Source: Tatumella punctata
GTDB taxonomy: Bacteria > Pseudomonadota > Gammaproteobacteria > Enterobacterales > Enterobacteriaceae
Direction: 5' to 3'
Assembly: GCF_039523735.1 (NCBI RefSeq)
Contig: NZ_BAAAFW010000029.1
Span: 62,001-126,000, forward strand
Length of the DNA: 64,000 nt
Shown here: positions 24,464 through 34,105 of the stretch, piece after piece
Position numbering within the stretch: the first letter of the stretch is position 1
Layout of the letters: each line of letters opens with the position of its first letter
The notes under the pieces: model-generated
The model's database searches: none
What the model saw: only the letters and a program-made list of their open reading frames with translations
What the model was told of the DNA's origin: nothing
Program-made: the position numbers and the translations under genes

Positions 24464-25842
24464 TCTCCCTGCCACTGGAAGTTCTCTGCCGCCAGCTGCC
24501 TGCCTGCATTATCTCTTATGACACAAAATATCTGAGGCTCGCGGTCGTTACCCCTCCGCCGCCCGATATTACTGATGCCTTACGCTTTGCCAGCCAGCGC
24601 CAGATCGAATTCGAATACTGGCCGCAGGCCCGTATCGAAAGTCAGCGCAGGCAACAATCGTCACATTCATTGTCGTTAGCTGAACCTGAACCGCAGACAG
24701 TACCGCTGATCGCTGAACAGTTATTATCCCGCGCAATTCAGCAACGGGCATCAGATATACATCTGGAATCGACCCCGCTGGGGCCGGTAATAAGGTTACG
24801 GATAGACGGTTTACTGCATCCTACTCCGCTGACGGCCAGTTGCACGGCAGAGGCGCTGGTTGCACGGTTTAAAGTACTGGCCGGGCTGGATATTGCCGAA
24901 ACCAGGCTCCCGCAGGATGGTCAGCTGAGCCTGACTCTGGACGGTGAAAACCACAGTTTCCGCCTTTCGACACTGGCGACCCGCTGTGGTGAAAAACTGG
25001 TTATCAGACGTCTGCGCTCAGTCAAACAAGCTCTGGCCCCGGCACAGCTTGGTTTTGATAAAGATGACTTACAACAGGTGCTTACTATTCTCCGCCAGCC
25101 TCAGGGAATGATTCTGGTGACCGGCCCGACCGGCAGCGGTAAAACCTTCACGCTATATAGTCTGCTGAGCCAGCTGAATACCCCGGATAAAAACCTCTCT
25201 ACGGTTGAAGATCCCATCGAGATACCGCTGGAAGGCGTGAACCAGACACAGCTCAACAGTAAAGCCGGACTCGATTTTTCCCTTATCCTGCGGGCTTTAC
25301 TCCGCCAGGATCCGGATGTGATTATGATCGGAGAAATACGGGATAACGACACGGCAGATATTGCGGTAAAGGCCGCCCAGACCGGACATCTGGTCCTTTC
25401 AACCCTGCACACCAATTCTACCGGAGAGACGCTGATACGCCTCCGGCAGATGGGTATCGCCGGTTACCTGCTGGCCGCATCACTCCGGCTGGTCATTGCA
25501 CAGCGGCTGGTACGAAAACTCTGTACTCACTGCCGTCATCCGGCCGGAACGGAGATCAGGCTCCCCGCTTCTGTCCGGAAATCCCCTTTAGGGCACTGGC
25601 TGGCCGACGGATGCGACCACTGCTTTTCCGGCTATTACGGGCGTATCGCACTGTTTGAAATACTGCCGGTCTGTGGTGCATTACACCAGGCGATAGCCAG
25701 TGATGCCTCTCCGGAGACATTGCGTGAAATCGCCTGCCGTCAGGGAGGCCGATCATTATTCAGCACCGGTATCAATGCGGTCGAAAAAGGGATCACTTCA
25801 TGGTCCGAAATATTACGGGTGATCGGGGGCAATCGTGAGTAA
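24460..25842 (+). CDS. hofB: Type IV pilus assembly ATPase HofB (PilB/GspE family)
   Basis: Hexameric secretion/pilus ATPase. The Walker A box GPTGSGKT starts at residue 222; the Asp box VEDPIEIPLEGVNQTQ, Walker B DPDVIMIGEIRDNDTA and His box GHLVLSTLHTNS follow in the usual order. A zinc-binding tetracysteine region (CTHC ... CDHC) is near the C-terminus, as in PilB/GspE. Length 460 residues, comparable to E. coli HofB. It overlaps both neighbours (ppdD by four bases, hofC by eight). Confidence 0.93.
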   Translation: MISLPLEVLCRQLPACIISYDTKYLRLAVVTPPPPDITDALRFASQRQIEFEYWPQARIESQRRQQSSHSLSLAEPEPQTVPLIAEQLLSRAIQQRASDIHLESTPLGPVIRLRIDGLLHPTPLTASCTAEALVARFKVLAGLDIAETRLPQDGQLSLTLDGENHSFRLSTLATRCGEKLVIRRLRSVKQALAPAQLGFDKDDLQQVLTILRQPQGMILVTGPTGSGKTFTLYSLLSQLNTPDKNLSTVEDPIEIPLEGVNQTQLNSKAGLDFSLILRALLRQDPDVIMIGEIRDNDTADIAVKAAQTGHLVLSTLHTNSTGETLIRLRQMGIAGYLLAASLRLVIAQRLVRKLCTHCRHPAGTEIRLPASVRKSPLGHWLADGCDHCFSGYYGRIALFEILPVCGALHQAIASDASPETLREIACRQGGRSLFSTGINAVEKGITSWSEILRVIGGNRE

Positions 25843-27033
25843 CTATGCTTTGTTTTACTGGCAAGCCGTAAACAGTAAAGGGCAGCCTTGTGAGGGGTAC
25901 AGGCTGGTGAGACACCGTCATCAGTTATCCCGTATACTGAACGATGATGGCCTGGTCCCCGTCAGAATCACAAAAAAAAAGTTCTGTCCGCCCGGTTACT
26001 GGCGATGCGAGCAAAGAATACTGATTTTCAGCCAAATCAGTATCCTGCTACAGGCCGGCCTGCCGCTGGCCGACGGGCTGGGACTGCTGGCAGAAGGCCA
26101 CCCGCAAAAAGCCTGGCAGGCGTTACTGATACAGTTACAGCAGCAGATACTGTCCGGCGTTACCTTTTCGGCCGCTTTGCGCTGCTGGCCGGAAATATTT
26201 CCCCTGTTATGTATCTCGCTGGTGTATGCCGGTGAACAAACAGGTCACCTGGAACAATGTTGTAGACAGCTGGCAGAACAGCAACAACGTGAAATGAAGT
26301 TAAAAAAAAACTGACCAAAGCCCTGCGCTATCCACTATTTATTCTGCTGCTGACATGCCTGATCAGTACCGCGATGCTGCTATGGGTTCTGCCGGAGTTT
26401 GCAGCCATTTATCGCTCATCAGATACTCCCCTGCCCGCATTTACCCGTCAGCTGATTAATCTGTCAGATTTCCTGTTATCGGTAGCTCCGGCAGTGCTGG
26501 TGCTCACTGTGATACTGACAGCGTTCTGGCGAACCGCGAGAAAACACTTTCCTGACTGGATAGTCACTGAACAGCGCCTGCTGCTGAAAGTCCCTCTCGC
26601 GGGTTGCCTGTGGCAGGCTGCGGTACTGGCCCGGATATTCAGCGTACTGGCTCTGACCCAGCGGGCAGGACTCCCGTTACGTGAAGGCCTGACAATTACG
26701 CAAAATCTTCACGGCCGGGGTTTATGGCAGCAGGCTCTCTGTGCACTGCAGCAACATATTGAGCAAGGACAACCTCTGTCATCCGGCCTTCGGCTGCGGA
26801 ACGAATTTCCACAGTTATGTTACTTACTGACACGGCTCGGAGAACAGACCGGTGCATCAGATATACTGTTTGTCCGGCTGGCGGACTGGTTCGAAAATAT
26901 TGTCCGACAAAAAGCGGGCAGCCTGGCAGCCTCAGTAGAGCCAGTCATGTTGATTATTACCGCAATCATTACCGGGAGCATTGTGATTGCTATGTATCTG
27001 CCAATGTTCAGCCTCGGTGATGCGCTATTTTGA
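25835..27033 (+). pseudogene. hofC: Pilus platform protein HofC, frameshifted
   Basis: GspF/PilC-family inner-membrane platform protein split between two frames. The first part (25835-26314) ends MKLKKN-stop; the second resumes in the -1 frame at CTG 26311 with LTKALRYPLFILLL and runs to 27033. Joined, they give a normal-length HofC of about 400 residues with both GspF domains and three membrane helices. The break is at TTA AAA AAA AAC TGA, a run of nine A; ten would restore the frame. It could be a true pseudogene, a sequencing error, or recoded expression by transcriptional slippage or -1 frameshifting on A AAA AAC. Confidence 0.88.
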
Positions 27034-27398
27034 TACGCTCCCCGCCCTGAAGGCCAGCGGGTACGGCAGCCATGCAGTCCGGGGGCCCGGAGATAAAAGC
27101 CAGCACAGGTTCTGACTGAGAGCAGTTCTGTCGTGTCGAACACGTCGGCCAGATAAGAACACCGGTCAGTCCCGGCGTAATATCTCCGTCAATACACAGG
27201 TTCGGGTCTGCTGCTATGATCAGACACCTTGTATTCGCTGGTCAGGCCGCAGCCCGCAATAAAGCAACAACAAGACTGCGTTTTTAGTTTTTATTGCGCT
27301 ACAATTTGCCCGTCAGACAGAGATAATTACGCCCAGTCAGCCAGTCAATAATCTCTGCTGATTACCGTCACTCCGCTTACTGTCAGGATATATGTGAT
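27034..27398. other. hofC-coaE intergenic region (guaC position)
   Basis: E. coli has guaC (GMP reductase, opposite strand) here. No GuaC-like frame or fragment is visible. A -10-like TACAAT near 27300, preceded by TTTTTA-rich sequence, may be the coaE promoter. Otherwise nothing is supported. Confidence 0.5.
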
Positions 27399-28016
27399 AT
27401 GCCCTATGTTGTTGCGCTCACCGGGGGGATCGGTAGCGGTAAGACCACAATTGCAGAGATGTTTGCCCGTTGCGGGGTAAAAGTTATTGATGCCGATATA
27501 GTCTCCCGTCAGGTTGTACAAGCCGGTACTCCGGCCCTCAAAAAAATTCATCAGTACTTTGGCGACAGGGTCTTATTAGCCGATGGCGGGCTGAACCGCA
27601 GCTGGCTGAGACAGCAGATATTTGCTGACGCCGAAAGTAAAAACTGGCTGAACAATCTGCTGCATCCGCTGATCCAGCAACGGACACAACAATTAATTGA
27701 CCAAATTGCCGATGACTGGTGCCTGTGGGTCGTGCCATTACTGGCCGAAAACCGGCTGCATAACCGCGCCGATCGGGTTCTGGTGGTTGATGTTGATGAA
27801 GAAACTCAGGTCCGGCGTACAATGGCCAGAGATAATATTACCCGTCAGCAGGCAGCTGATATTCTGGCGGCCCAGGCCAGCCGGCAATCCCGGTTAGAGA
27901 TTGCCGATGATGTGATTGATAATTCAGGCTCTCCTGCCGAACAACAGCAAAAGGTGGCCATGTTGTATCAGCGCTATCAGTCACTGGCATCCGCAAAAAA
28001 AGGATCTGTACCATGA
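27399..28016 (+). CDS. coaE: Dephospho-CoA kinase
   Basis: Last step of coenzyme A synthesis: phosphorylates the 3'-hydroxyl of dephospho-CoA. The P-loop GGIGSGKTT is at residues 9-17, followed by IDADIVSRQVV of the substrate site and the lid region. Length 205 residues (206 in E. coli). Its stop overlaps the zapD start as ATGA, so it forms the coaE-zapD-yacG operon. Confidence 0.96.
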   Translation: MPYVVALTGGIGSGKTTIAEMFARCGVKVIDADIVSRQVVQAGTPALKKIHQYFGDRVLLADGGLNRSWLRQQIFADAESKNWLNNLLHPLIQQRTQQLIDQIADDWCLWVVPLLAENRLHNRADRVLVVDVDEETQVRRTMARDNITRQQAADILAAQASRQSRLEIADDVIDNSGSPAEQQQKVAMLYQRYQSLASAKKGSVP

Positions 28017-28756
28017 GCAGTGTTGTTTTGTTTGAATATCCGTTAAACGAAAAAATGCGCACCTGGCTGAGAATTGAATACCTGTTACAACAGTTAACCG
28101 GCAGTATGCCGGTCAGCAGTCCGGTCTCTGCATTGAGTTTTTTTCGGGGCATCGCTGACTTACTGGATATCTTCGACCGCGGAGATATGCGGGCAGATTT
28201 GGTGAAAGAACTGGACAGGCAACAGCACAAGCTACAGAGCTGGCTGAATGTCAGCGGAGTGGATACGGCCAGAGTCACAGAATTACAGCAGAAACTGAAA
28301 AGTCAGTCAGTGCAGCTACTGACTGCACCGCGTATGGGTCAGCAACTCAGAGAAGAGCGTTTTATCAGCCAGGTTCGCCAGCGTCTGAGTATCCCCGGCG
28401 GATGTTGCAGCTTTGACCTGCCGGCCCTTCATATATGGTTAAACCTGCCGGACAATGAACGTCAGGAGCAGACCGAAGAATGGTACGACACTCTGCGGCC
28501 ATTACAGGAAAGTTTAACCTCAGTGTTGGAATTGATCCGTCAGTCTGGTAGTTTTCAGCCACAAATAAGCCTGAATGGTTTCTTTCAGGATACGGCCGAA
28601 GATGCCGACCTGTTACGGCTAACGCTGGATAGCGCTGTCACATTGTATCCGCAAATCTCCGGCCATAAAAATCGCTATGCCATCCGTTTTTTGCCGATGG
28701 ATACCGGGGAGAGCGAGATCCCCTCGCGATTATCGTTTGAACTCGCATGTTGTTAA
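28013..28756 (+). CDS. zapD: Cell division protein ZapD
   Basis: FtsZ-binding protein that bundles FtsZ filaments in the division ring. Length 247 residues as in E. coli (formerly YacF). Visible family stretches are FEYPLNEKMRTWLRIEYL at the N-terminus, FFRGIADLLDIFDRGD and the C-terminal RFLPMD. It is mostly helical and soluble. It overlaps coaE by four bases and precedes yacG by nine. Confidence 0.95.
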   Translation: MSSVVLFEYPLNEKMRTWLRIEYLLQQLTGSMPVSSPVSALSFFRGIADLLDIFDRGDMRADLVKELDRQQHKLQSWLNVSGVDTARVTELQQKLKSQSVQLLTAPRMGQQLREERFISQVRQRLSIPGGCCSFDLPALHIWLNLPDNERQEQTEEWYDTLRPLQESLTSVLELIRQSGSFQPQISLNGFFQDTAEDADLLRLTLDSAVTLYPQISGHKNRYAIRFLPMDTGESEIPSRLSFELACC

Positions 28757-28765
28757 GAGGAATGT

Positions 28766-28957
28766 ATGCAGGAAGAGATTACCACGGTTCAGTGCCCACA
28801 ATGCCGTAAAGACGTCATCTGGGATCAACTCAGTCCGTGGCGGCCGTTTTGCTCAAAGCGCTGCCAGATGATCGATTTGGGAGAATGGGCTGCCGAAGAA
28901 AAACGGATCCCGGCAGACGATAAACTTTCTGAAGATGAAGAGTGGAGCGGCGAATAA
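28766..28957 (+). CDS. yacG: DNA gyrase inhibitor YacG (zinc protein)
   Basis: Small protein of 63 residues that in E. coli binds GyrB and inhibits gyrase. The four zinc-binding cysteines are C10, C13, C29 and C33 (CPQC ... CSKRC), followed by the conserved IDLGEWAAEEKRIP. The acidic tail DEEWSGE is typical. Good ribosome-binding site (AAGAGG) before the ATG. Confidence 0.95.
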   Translation: MQEEITTVQCPQCRKDVIWDQLSPWRPFCSKRCQMIDLGEWAAEEKRIPADDKLSEDEEWSGE

Positions 28958-29013
28958 TCCGCAACAGACTGAATGCTCAGCGGCAATAGAATGACCTATT
29001 GCCGGTCCCTGTT

Positions 29014-29409
29014 TTACAGCTGCCCTGTTACCAGTTTTTCGACCAGCCGATGGTTTGCCGGCGGAAATTCTTCGGCACATAAATCCTGTGGCTGTACCCA
29101 GCGCTGCGGCTGACCTTCTTTACCCCACGGCTCGCCCTGCCACTGATCAACAATAAAGAAATAGAGTGTGACCCGCACATCATCGTAAGTGTGATCGGCA
29201 CTGCCTGCCGGCTGAGCTGAAACGACCTCAATGCCGGTTTCTTCCATCAGCTCGCGCCTCAGTGCCTGCTCAGCCGTTTCTCCCTGCTCAAGCTTTCCAC
29301 CGGGAAATTCCCATTTGTTCGCCATATGAGAAGTTGATGAGCGTTGTGCCAGAAAAATACCACGCACCGGATCACGGATAATCCCCACCGCTACCTGAAG
29401 ATGTTTCAT
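29014..29409 (-). CDS. mutT: 8-oxo-dGTP diphosphatase MutT
   Basis: Nudix hydrolase that removes oxidised guanine nucleotides from the pool and prevents A-to-C transversions. The Nudix box runs from G38 to about 60 (GGKLEQGETAEQALRRELME), with the catalytic glutamates at 53, 56 and 57. WEFPGGK and the conserved EPWGKEGQ are present. Length 131 residues (129 in E. coli). In E. coli it is downstream of secA; here a hairpin with a U-tract separates the two. Confidence 0.95.
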   Translation of the reverse strand: MKHLQVAVGIIRDPVRGIFLAQRSSTSHMANKWEFPGGKLEQGETAEQALRRELMEETGIEVVSAQPAGSADHTYDDVRVTLYFFIVDQWQGEPWGKEGQPQRWVQPQDLCAEEFPPANHRLVEKLVTGQL

Positions 29410-29485
29410 TAATTACCCTTTTTGATTCACTCTGCAGTGTTGCTATTACAAGGTTTAACTGCAACAGCCCCTTCTGACAGCCACT

Positions 29486-29512
29486 AAAAAGGTCCATGTT
29501 GCCATGGACCTT
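29486..29512 (-). terminator. Intrinsic terminator after secA
   Basis: Stem AAGGTCCATG / CATGGACCTT with a four-base loop, followed on the minus strand by UUUUU. It lies between secA and mutT. Confidence 0.88.
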
Positions 29513-29529
29513 GTGTTTATTTCCTGAGA

Positions 29530-29549
29530 ACCCGGCCACAAGGCCGGGT
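29530..29549 (-). repeat. Second hairpin in secA 3' region
   Basis: ACCCGGCC / GGCCGGGT inverted repeat about ten bases past the secA stop, without a U-tract. It may protect the mRNA end ahead of the terminator. Confidence 0.5.
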
Positions 29550-29558
29550 CGCTGACAC

Positions 29559-32264
29559 TCAGGCAATACGGCCGTGACATTGCTTATACTTTTTGCCGGA
29601 CCCGCACGGGCAGGGATCATTACGCCCGACTTTACGTTCACCGCCCTGCGCTGCTAACTCTTCAGCGGCTTCGGTTTCAGAATCCACATGGCTTAGCTGT
29701 TGCTGACTGGCTAAGCGTTCCGCTTCTTCGCGACGTTGCTGCTCCAGGGCTTCAATTTCTTCCGGCATACGTACCTGAACTTTGCTCAGAGTACTAATCA
29801 CTTCATACTTCAGTGATTCCAGCATATTGGCAAACATAGCGAAAGATTCGCGTTTATACTCCTGCTTAGGATCTTTCTGTGCATAACCACGTAAATGGAT
29901 CCCCTGACGCAGATAGTCCATGGCCGCCAGATGTTCTTTCCACAATGAGTCCAGAGTCTGAAGCATGACGCCTTTTTCGAAGTTACGCATCATCTCGGTG
30001 CCAACGACAGTTTCTTTTTCATTGTAGTTTTCCAGAGCACGCTGCATGATCCGCTCACGTAAGGTTTCTTCATGCAGTTCAGGCTCTTTATCCAGCCATT
30101 CTGCAATCGGTAAATCCAGATCGAAATCATTACGTAACCGTTCTTCCAGCCCCGGTACATCCCACATTTCTTCCAGAGACTGTGGCGGGATATAACTGTC
30201 AATGGTCGCGGCCATGACATCATCACGTATCCCACTGATAGTTTCGCTCACATCAGAGACGTCCAGCAGTTCGTTACGCTGTGTATAGATAGCACGGCGC
30301 TGATCACTTGCAACGTCATCGTACTCCAGCAACTGTTTACGGATATCAAAGTTACGGCTTTCAACTTTACGCTGTGCGTTTGCTATTGCCTTGGTTACCC
30401 ACGGATGCTCAATCGCTTCGCCTGGTTTCATTCCCAGTTTACGCATCATGCCCGACACACGGTCTGATGCAAAAATACGCATCAGGGCATCTTCCATCGA
30501 CAGGTAGAAACGAGAAGACCCTTTATCCCCCTGACGACCGGCACGTCCACGCAACTGGTTATCAATACGGCGTGATTCATGACGTTCAGTACCGATAATA
30601 TGTAAACCACCGGATTCCAGTACTGCATCGTGACGTTTTTGCCACTCAGCTTTAATAGCACTGATTTCTTCTTCATCCGGATTCTGACGGGCTTCAACTT
30701 CCGCATGCCAGCTGCCACCCAGCATAATATCGGTACCACGACCGGCCATGTTGGTAGCAATCGTCACCGCACCAGGCTGACCGGCCTGGGCAATAATATC
30801 CGCTTCACTGGCATGGAACTTCGCATTCAGTACATTATGCCTGATACCTGCTTTCGCCAGTTCACTGGAGACCACTTCAGATTTTTCGATGGAGATTGTC
30901 CCCACCAGTACCGGCTGACCGTTCGCCGTACGCTCGCGGATATCTTCGATAATAGCATCGATTTTTTCTTTCTCGGTCATATAGACCAGGTCAGGGAGAT
31001 CTTTACGCACCATCGGACGATTAGTCGGCAGAACGATCGTATCCAGTTTGTAGATTGAACTGAATTCAAAGGCTTCAGTATCCGCAGTCCCGGTCATACC
31101 GGCCAGTTTCTCGTACAAGCGGAAATAGTTCTGGAAAGTAATTGAAGCCAGAGTCTGGTTTTCGTTCTGGATGTCAACCCCTTCTTTGGCTTCTACTGCC
31201 TGATGCAGACCATCAGACCAGCGACGGCCCTGCATAGTGCGTCCCGTGTGCTCATCGACGATAACAACTTCACCGTCTTTCACAATATAATCAACGTCAC
31301 GGGTAAACAGAGCGTGGGCACGCAGTGCTGCGGTCACGTGGTGCATCAGCATAATGTTAGTCGGTGAATATACAGACTCACCTTCTTCCATAATTCCCTG
31401 ACTGACCAGCAGTTGTTCAATTTTTACCAGTCCGCGTTCCGTCAGATGAACCTGCCGCGATTTTTCGTCTACCGAGAAATCACCTTCTCCCTGGAACGTA
31501 TCGGAGTCTTCTTTCTCCTGACGTACCAGATGCGGGATCACTTTATTGACCTTGATATACAGCTCTGAGCTGTCTTCGGCAGGACCGGAAATAATCAGCG
31601 GCGTACGGGCTTCATCGATCAGAATGGAGTCAACTTCATCCACCAGCGCATAATGCAGCTTACGCTGCACACGCTCTTCAGGGCTGAATGCCATATTGTC
31701 ACGCAGATAGTCGAAGCCATATTCATTGTTAGTACCGTAAGTAATGTCGGCACCATAAGCTTCACGTTTCGCCGGGGCAGGCATACCCGGCAGGTTGATA
31801 CCCACAGTCAGTCCGAGATATTCGAATAGCGGACGGTTATTTTCCGCATCACGCTGGGCCAGATAGTCATTGACCGTAACAACGTGTACACCTTTCCCTG
31901 ACAGGGCATTCAGATAAGCGGGCAGGGTTGCCGTCAGGGTTTTACCCTCACCGGTACGCATCTCTGCAATACAACGCTCATTAAGGACCATACCGCCCAT
32001 TAACTGCACATCGAAGTGACGCATGTTAAAAATCCGGCGGCTGGCTTCACGTACGGTGGCAAAAGCCTCCGGAATCAGGCTTTCTAAAGCTTCACCTTTT
32101 TCCAGTCGTTCACGGAACTCAACTGTTTTTGCTTTTAATTGTTCATCCGAGAGAGCGGTGAACTCAGGTTCCATTTTATTAATAATATCAACCGTCTTAC
32201 GCATGCGGCGTAAAGTACGATCATTACTGCTACCGAAAATTTTTGTTAATAATTTCATGACCAT
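29559..32264 (-). CDS. secA: Preprotein translocase ATPase SecA
   Basis: Motor ATPase that pushes secretory proteins through SecYEG. Length 901 residues, equal to E. coli. It has the Walker A region MRTGEGKTL (about 102-110), the DEAD-like DEVDSILIDEARTPLIISG, IGTERHESRRIDNQLRGRAGRQGD of the second motor domain, and a C-terminal zinc site with C885, C887, C896 and H897 (CPCGSGKKYKQCHG) for SecB binding. The ATG at 32264 aligns MVMKLLTKIFGS with E. coli MLIKLLTKVFGS. Its own ribosome-binding site is weak and is preceded by a foldable secM-secA spacer, consistent with SecM-dependent control. Confidence 0.98.
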   Translation of the reverse strand: MVMKLLTKIFGSSNDRTLRRMRKTVDIINKMEPEFTALSDEQLKAKTVEFRERLEKGEALESLIPEAFATVREASRRIFNMRHFDVQLMGGMVLNERCIAEMRTGEGKTLTATLPAYLNALSGKGVHVVTVNDYLAQRDAENNRPLFEYLGLTVGINLPGMPAPAKREAYGADITYGTNNEYGFDYLRDNMAFSPEERVQRKLHYALVDEVDSILIDEARTPLIISGPAEDSSELYIKVNKVIPHLVRQEKEDSDTFQGEGDFSVDEKSRQVHLTERGLVKIEQLLVSQGIMEEGESVYSPTNIMLMHHVTAALRAHALFTRDVDYIVKDGEVVIVDEHTGRTMQGRRWSDGLHQAVEAKEGVDIQNENQTLASITFQNYFRLYEKLAGMTGTADTEAFEFSSIYKLDTIVLPTNRPMVRKDLPDLVYMTEKEKIDAIIEDIRERTANGQPVLVGTISIEKSEVVSSELAKAGIRHNVLNAKFHASEADIIAQAGQPGAVTIATNMAGRGTDIMLGGSWHAEVEARQNPDEEEISAIKAEWQKRHDAVLESGGLHIIGTERHESRRIDNQLRGRAGRQGDKGSSRFYLSMEDALMRIFASDRVSGMMRKLGMKPGEAIEHPWVTKAIANAQRKVESRNFDIRKQLLEYDDVASDQRRAIYTQRNELLDVSDVSETISGIRDDVMAATIDSYIPPQSLEEMWDVPGLEERLRNDFDLDLPIAEWLDKEPELHEETLRERIMQRALENYNEKETVVGTEMMRNFEKGVMLQTLDSLWKEHLAAMDYLRQGIHLRGYAQKDPKQEYKRESFAMFANMLESLKYEVISTLSKVQVRMPEEIEALEQQRREEAERLASQQQLSHVDSETEAAEELAAQGGERKVGRNDPCPCGSGKKYKQCHGRIA

Positions 32265-32327
32265 TTTTATAATCTCAATTCAGCAATTTGGGCTGCAAAA
32301 AATCAGGGAATCAACGAATATCAGGGT

Positions 32328-32834
32328 TCAGACGCTAACAGGCCCGGCCCGGATACCCTGAACGCCCGCCAGCCAAAGGCCGCTATTAAAAACAGCAAGC
32401 TTACCGGTATAGATCAACGTCCGCCCGGGGGAAGGACTGACGGCTGGTCGCCCGTTAGTCAGTAATGCATGCAGCGATTGTAATACCGCGATTTTTTGAA
32501 CTGTCAGCGGCAGTAATTGCTGCTGAGCTTCGGGCTGAAGCTGCGGTAAAGAAAAAGACAGGTGGCGTATCACCACTCTGATGGCATGCTGATGCCAGTA
32601 GTCAACACTCAGCCCCGGACGGCGCACCGTATCGCGAATACGAAGCAGGTTCTCAAACCGGGCGGCATGACCAATGAATAATGTATTGGCAGGGACATCG
32701 GTACCGTTACCAGACTCAACCACCTGAGCATTTGCTACCGGCAAGCCAAGACTCGCCGCGACCATCCCCAGAAGGAGATGCGGCCAGAAATAACGCATGC
32801 CAAGTTGTCGCCAACGTGCAAAAATTCCGATCAC
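32328..32834 (-). CDS. secM: Secretion monitor SecM
   Basis: Exported regulatory peptide that stalls its own ribosome when secretion is slow, exposing the secA start. The N-terminus has a long signal sequence (YFWPHLLLGMVAASLGLPVANA). The arrest motif near the C-terminus reads FNSGLWLAGVQGIRAGP; spacing FxxxxW and GIRAGP agree with E. coli FSTPVWISQAQGIRAGP, but isoleucine after the tryptophan is leucine. I chose GTG 32834, which aligns with the E. coli start and gives 168 residues; an ATG ten codons upstream is in frame. It is 63 bases upstream of secA. Confidence 0.92.
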   Translation of the reverse strand: MIGIFARWRQLGMRYFWPHLLLGMVAASLGLPVANAQVVESGNGTDVPANTLFIGHAARFENLLRIRDTVRRPGLSVDYWHQHAIRVVIRHLSFSLPQLQPEAQQQLLPLTVQKIAVLQSLHALLTNGRPAVSPSPGRTLIYTGKLAVFNSGLWLAGVQGIRAGPVSV

Positions 32835-33023
32835 TGTCTGTCCATTGAAAACTGATACCTGCATTTCCGGGGGTACATTCAGCTATCCCTGCGAAAGCCG
32901 GCCGGATATGTCATCTGATAGAGAAGAGATAGTAACACTAATGGTGGTTTTCAACATCAGAGAATAAGAAACGGGGGCAGAAATCAGGTGTTTATGATGT
33001 TTTTTTCAGCGAAACAGAGAGGT

Positions 33024-33075
33024 AAAAAAAACAGCAGGCTTACTGACCGGAGAGAGTATCAGTAATACCTGCTGT
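33024..33075 (-). terminator. Terminator after lpxC
   Basis: Two-tier stem (ACAGCAGG / CCTGCTGT outside, TTACTGA / TCAGTAA inside) followed on the minus strand by eight Us, 13 bases past the lpxC stop. It should end the long dcw transcript. Confidence 0.9.
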
Positions 33076-33087
33076 TATCAGAGGCTA

Positions 33088-34005
33088 TCAGGCCAGAACC
33101 AGATTCGGTGCCTGGAAGGCCTGTGGCAATTCTTTGTCATCTTCGAAGGTCGCCCATTCCCAGGCTTCCTGTTTTGCCAGTACTGCCTGCAGTAACTTAT
33201 TATTCAGAGCATGGCCGGATTTATAAGCGCTGAAAGCGCCAATCACATTATGGCCACACATAAATAAGTCACCGATAGCATCCAGCATTTTGTGACGTAC
33301 AAACTCGTCTTCAAAACGCAGACCTTCTTCGTTCAGGACACGAAATTCATCAAGGCCAATCGCACAGTCAAGACTTCCGCCCAGGCACAGGCCACGAGAC
33401 TGCAGATACTCAATTTCATGCATAAAACCGAAGGTACGGGCACGGCTAATCTGGCGAACAAACGCATCGGCGGAAAAGTTCAGCTGATAACGTTGTGAAC
33501 TTGAATCAATCGCCGGGTGTTTAAAATCGATAGTAAAGTCGAGAGAGAAACCATTATAAGGAGTCAGCTCTGCCCATTTATCACCGTCTTCAACACGAAC
33601 CGCTTGTTTAATACGAACAAATTTCTTAGCACTGTTCAGTTCCTCTACCCCTGCATCCAGCAGAAGGTAAACAAACGGCGCAGCACTGCCATCCATAATC
33701 GGGATTTCCGGCGCATCGACTTCAACAATAATGTTATCGATACCCAGTCCGGCCAGCGCTGAGTTTAAATGCTCAACGGTTGAAATACGCACCCCTTCAT
33801 CGTTAACCAGGCAGGTGCTCAGCATGGTATCGCGCACGTATTTTGCATCAGCCGGGAAATCTACCGGTGGATTCAAGTCAGTGCGACGATAGATGACCCC
33901 GGTGTTGGCCGGCGCAGGGCGCAGTGTCAGGCTGACTTTCTTACCGGTATGTAAACCGATACCTGTCGCCTGAACAATACGTTTTAATGTCCTTTGTTTG
34001 ATCAT
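33088..34005 (-). CDS. lpxC: UDP-3-O-acyl-N-acetylglucosamine deacetylase
   Basis: Committed step of lipid A synthesis, a cytoplasmic zinc deacetylase. The metal ligands are H79 (in STVEHLNSAL), H238 and D242 (HKMLDAIGD), and the general-base region precedes GHNVIGAFSAYKSGH. Length 305 residues, as in E. coli. The C-terminal tail (QAPNLVLA) resembles the hydrophobic tag through which FtsH degrades LpxC. It follows ftsZ after 100 bases at the end of the dcw cluster. Confidence 0.98.
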   Translation of the reverse strand: MIKQRTLKRIVQATGIGLHTGKKVSLTLRPAPANTGVIYRRTDLNPPVDFPADAKYVRDTMLSTCLVNDEGVRISTVEHLNSALAGLGIDNIIVEVDAPEIPIMDGSAAPFVYLLLDAGVEELNSAKKFVRIKQAVRVEDGDKWAELTPYNGFSLDFTIDFKHPAIDSSSQRYQLNFSADAFVRQISRARTFGFMHEIEYLQSRGLCLGGSLDCAIGLDEFRVLNEEGLRFEDEFVRHKMLDAIGDLFMCGHNVIGAFSAYKSGHALNNKLLQAVLAKQEAWEWATFEDDKELPQAFQAPNLVLA

Positions 34006-34105
34006 CGTATTAATCTCGCAATATTACTTTTGTTCGTGACTATACACTACTTAATGGCCGCCATTTTAGCACAAAGAGCGAGCAAGGCCAAATATCGGTA
34101 TATTC

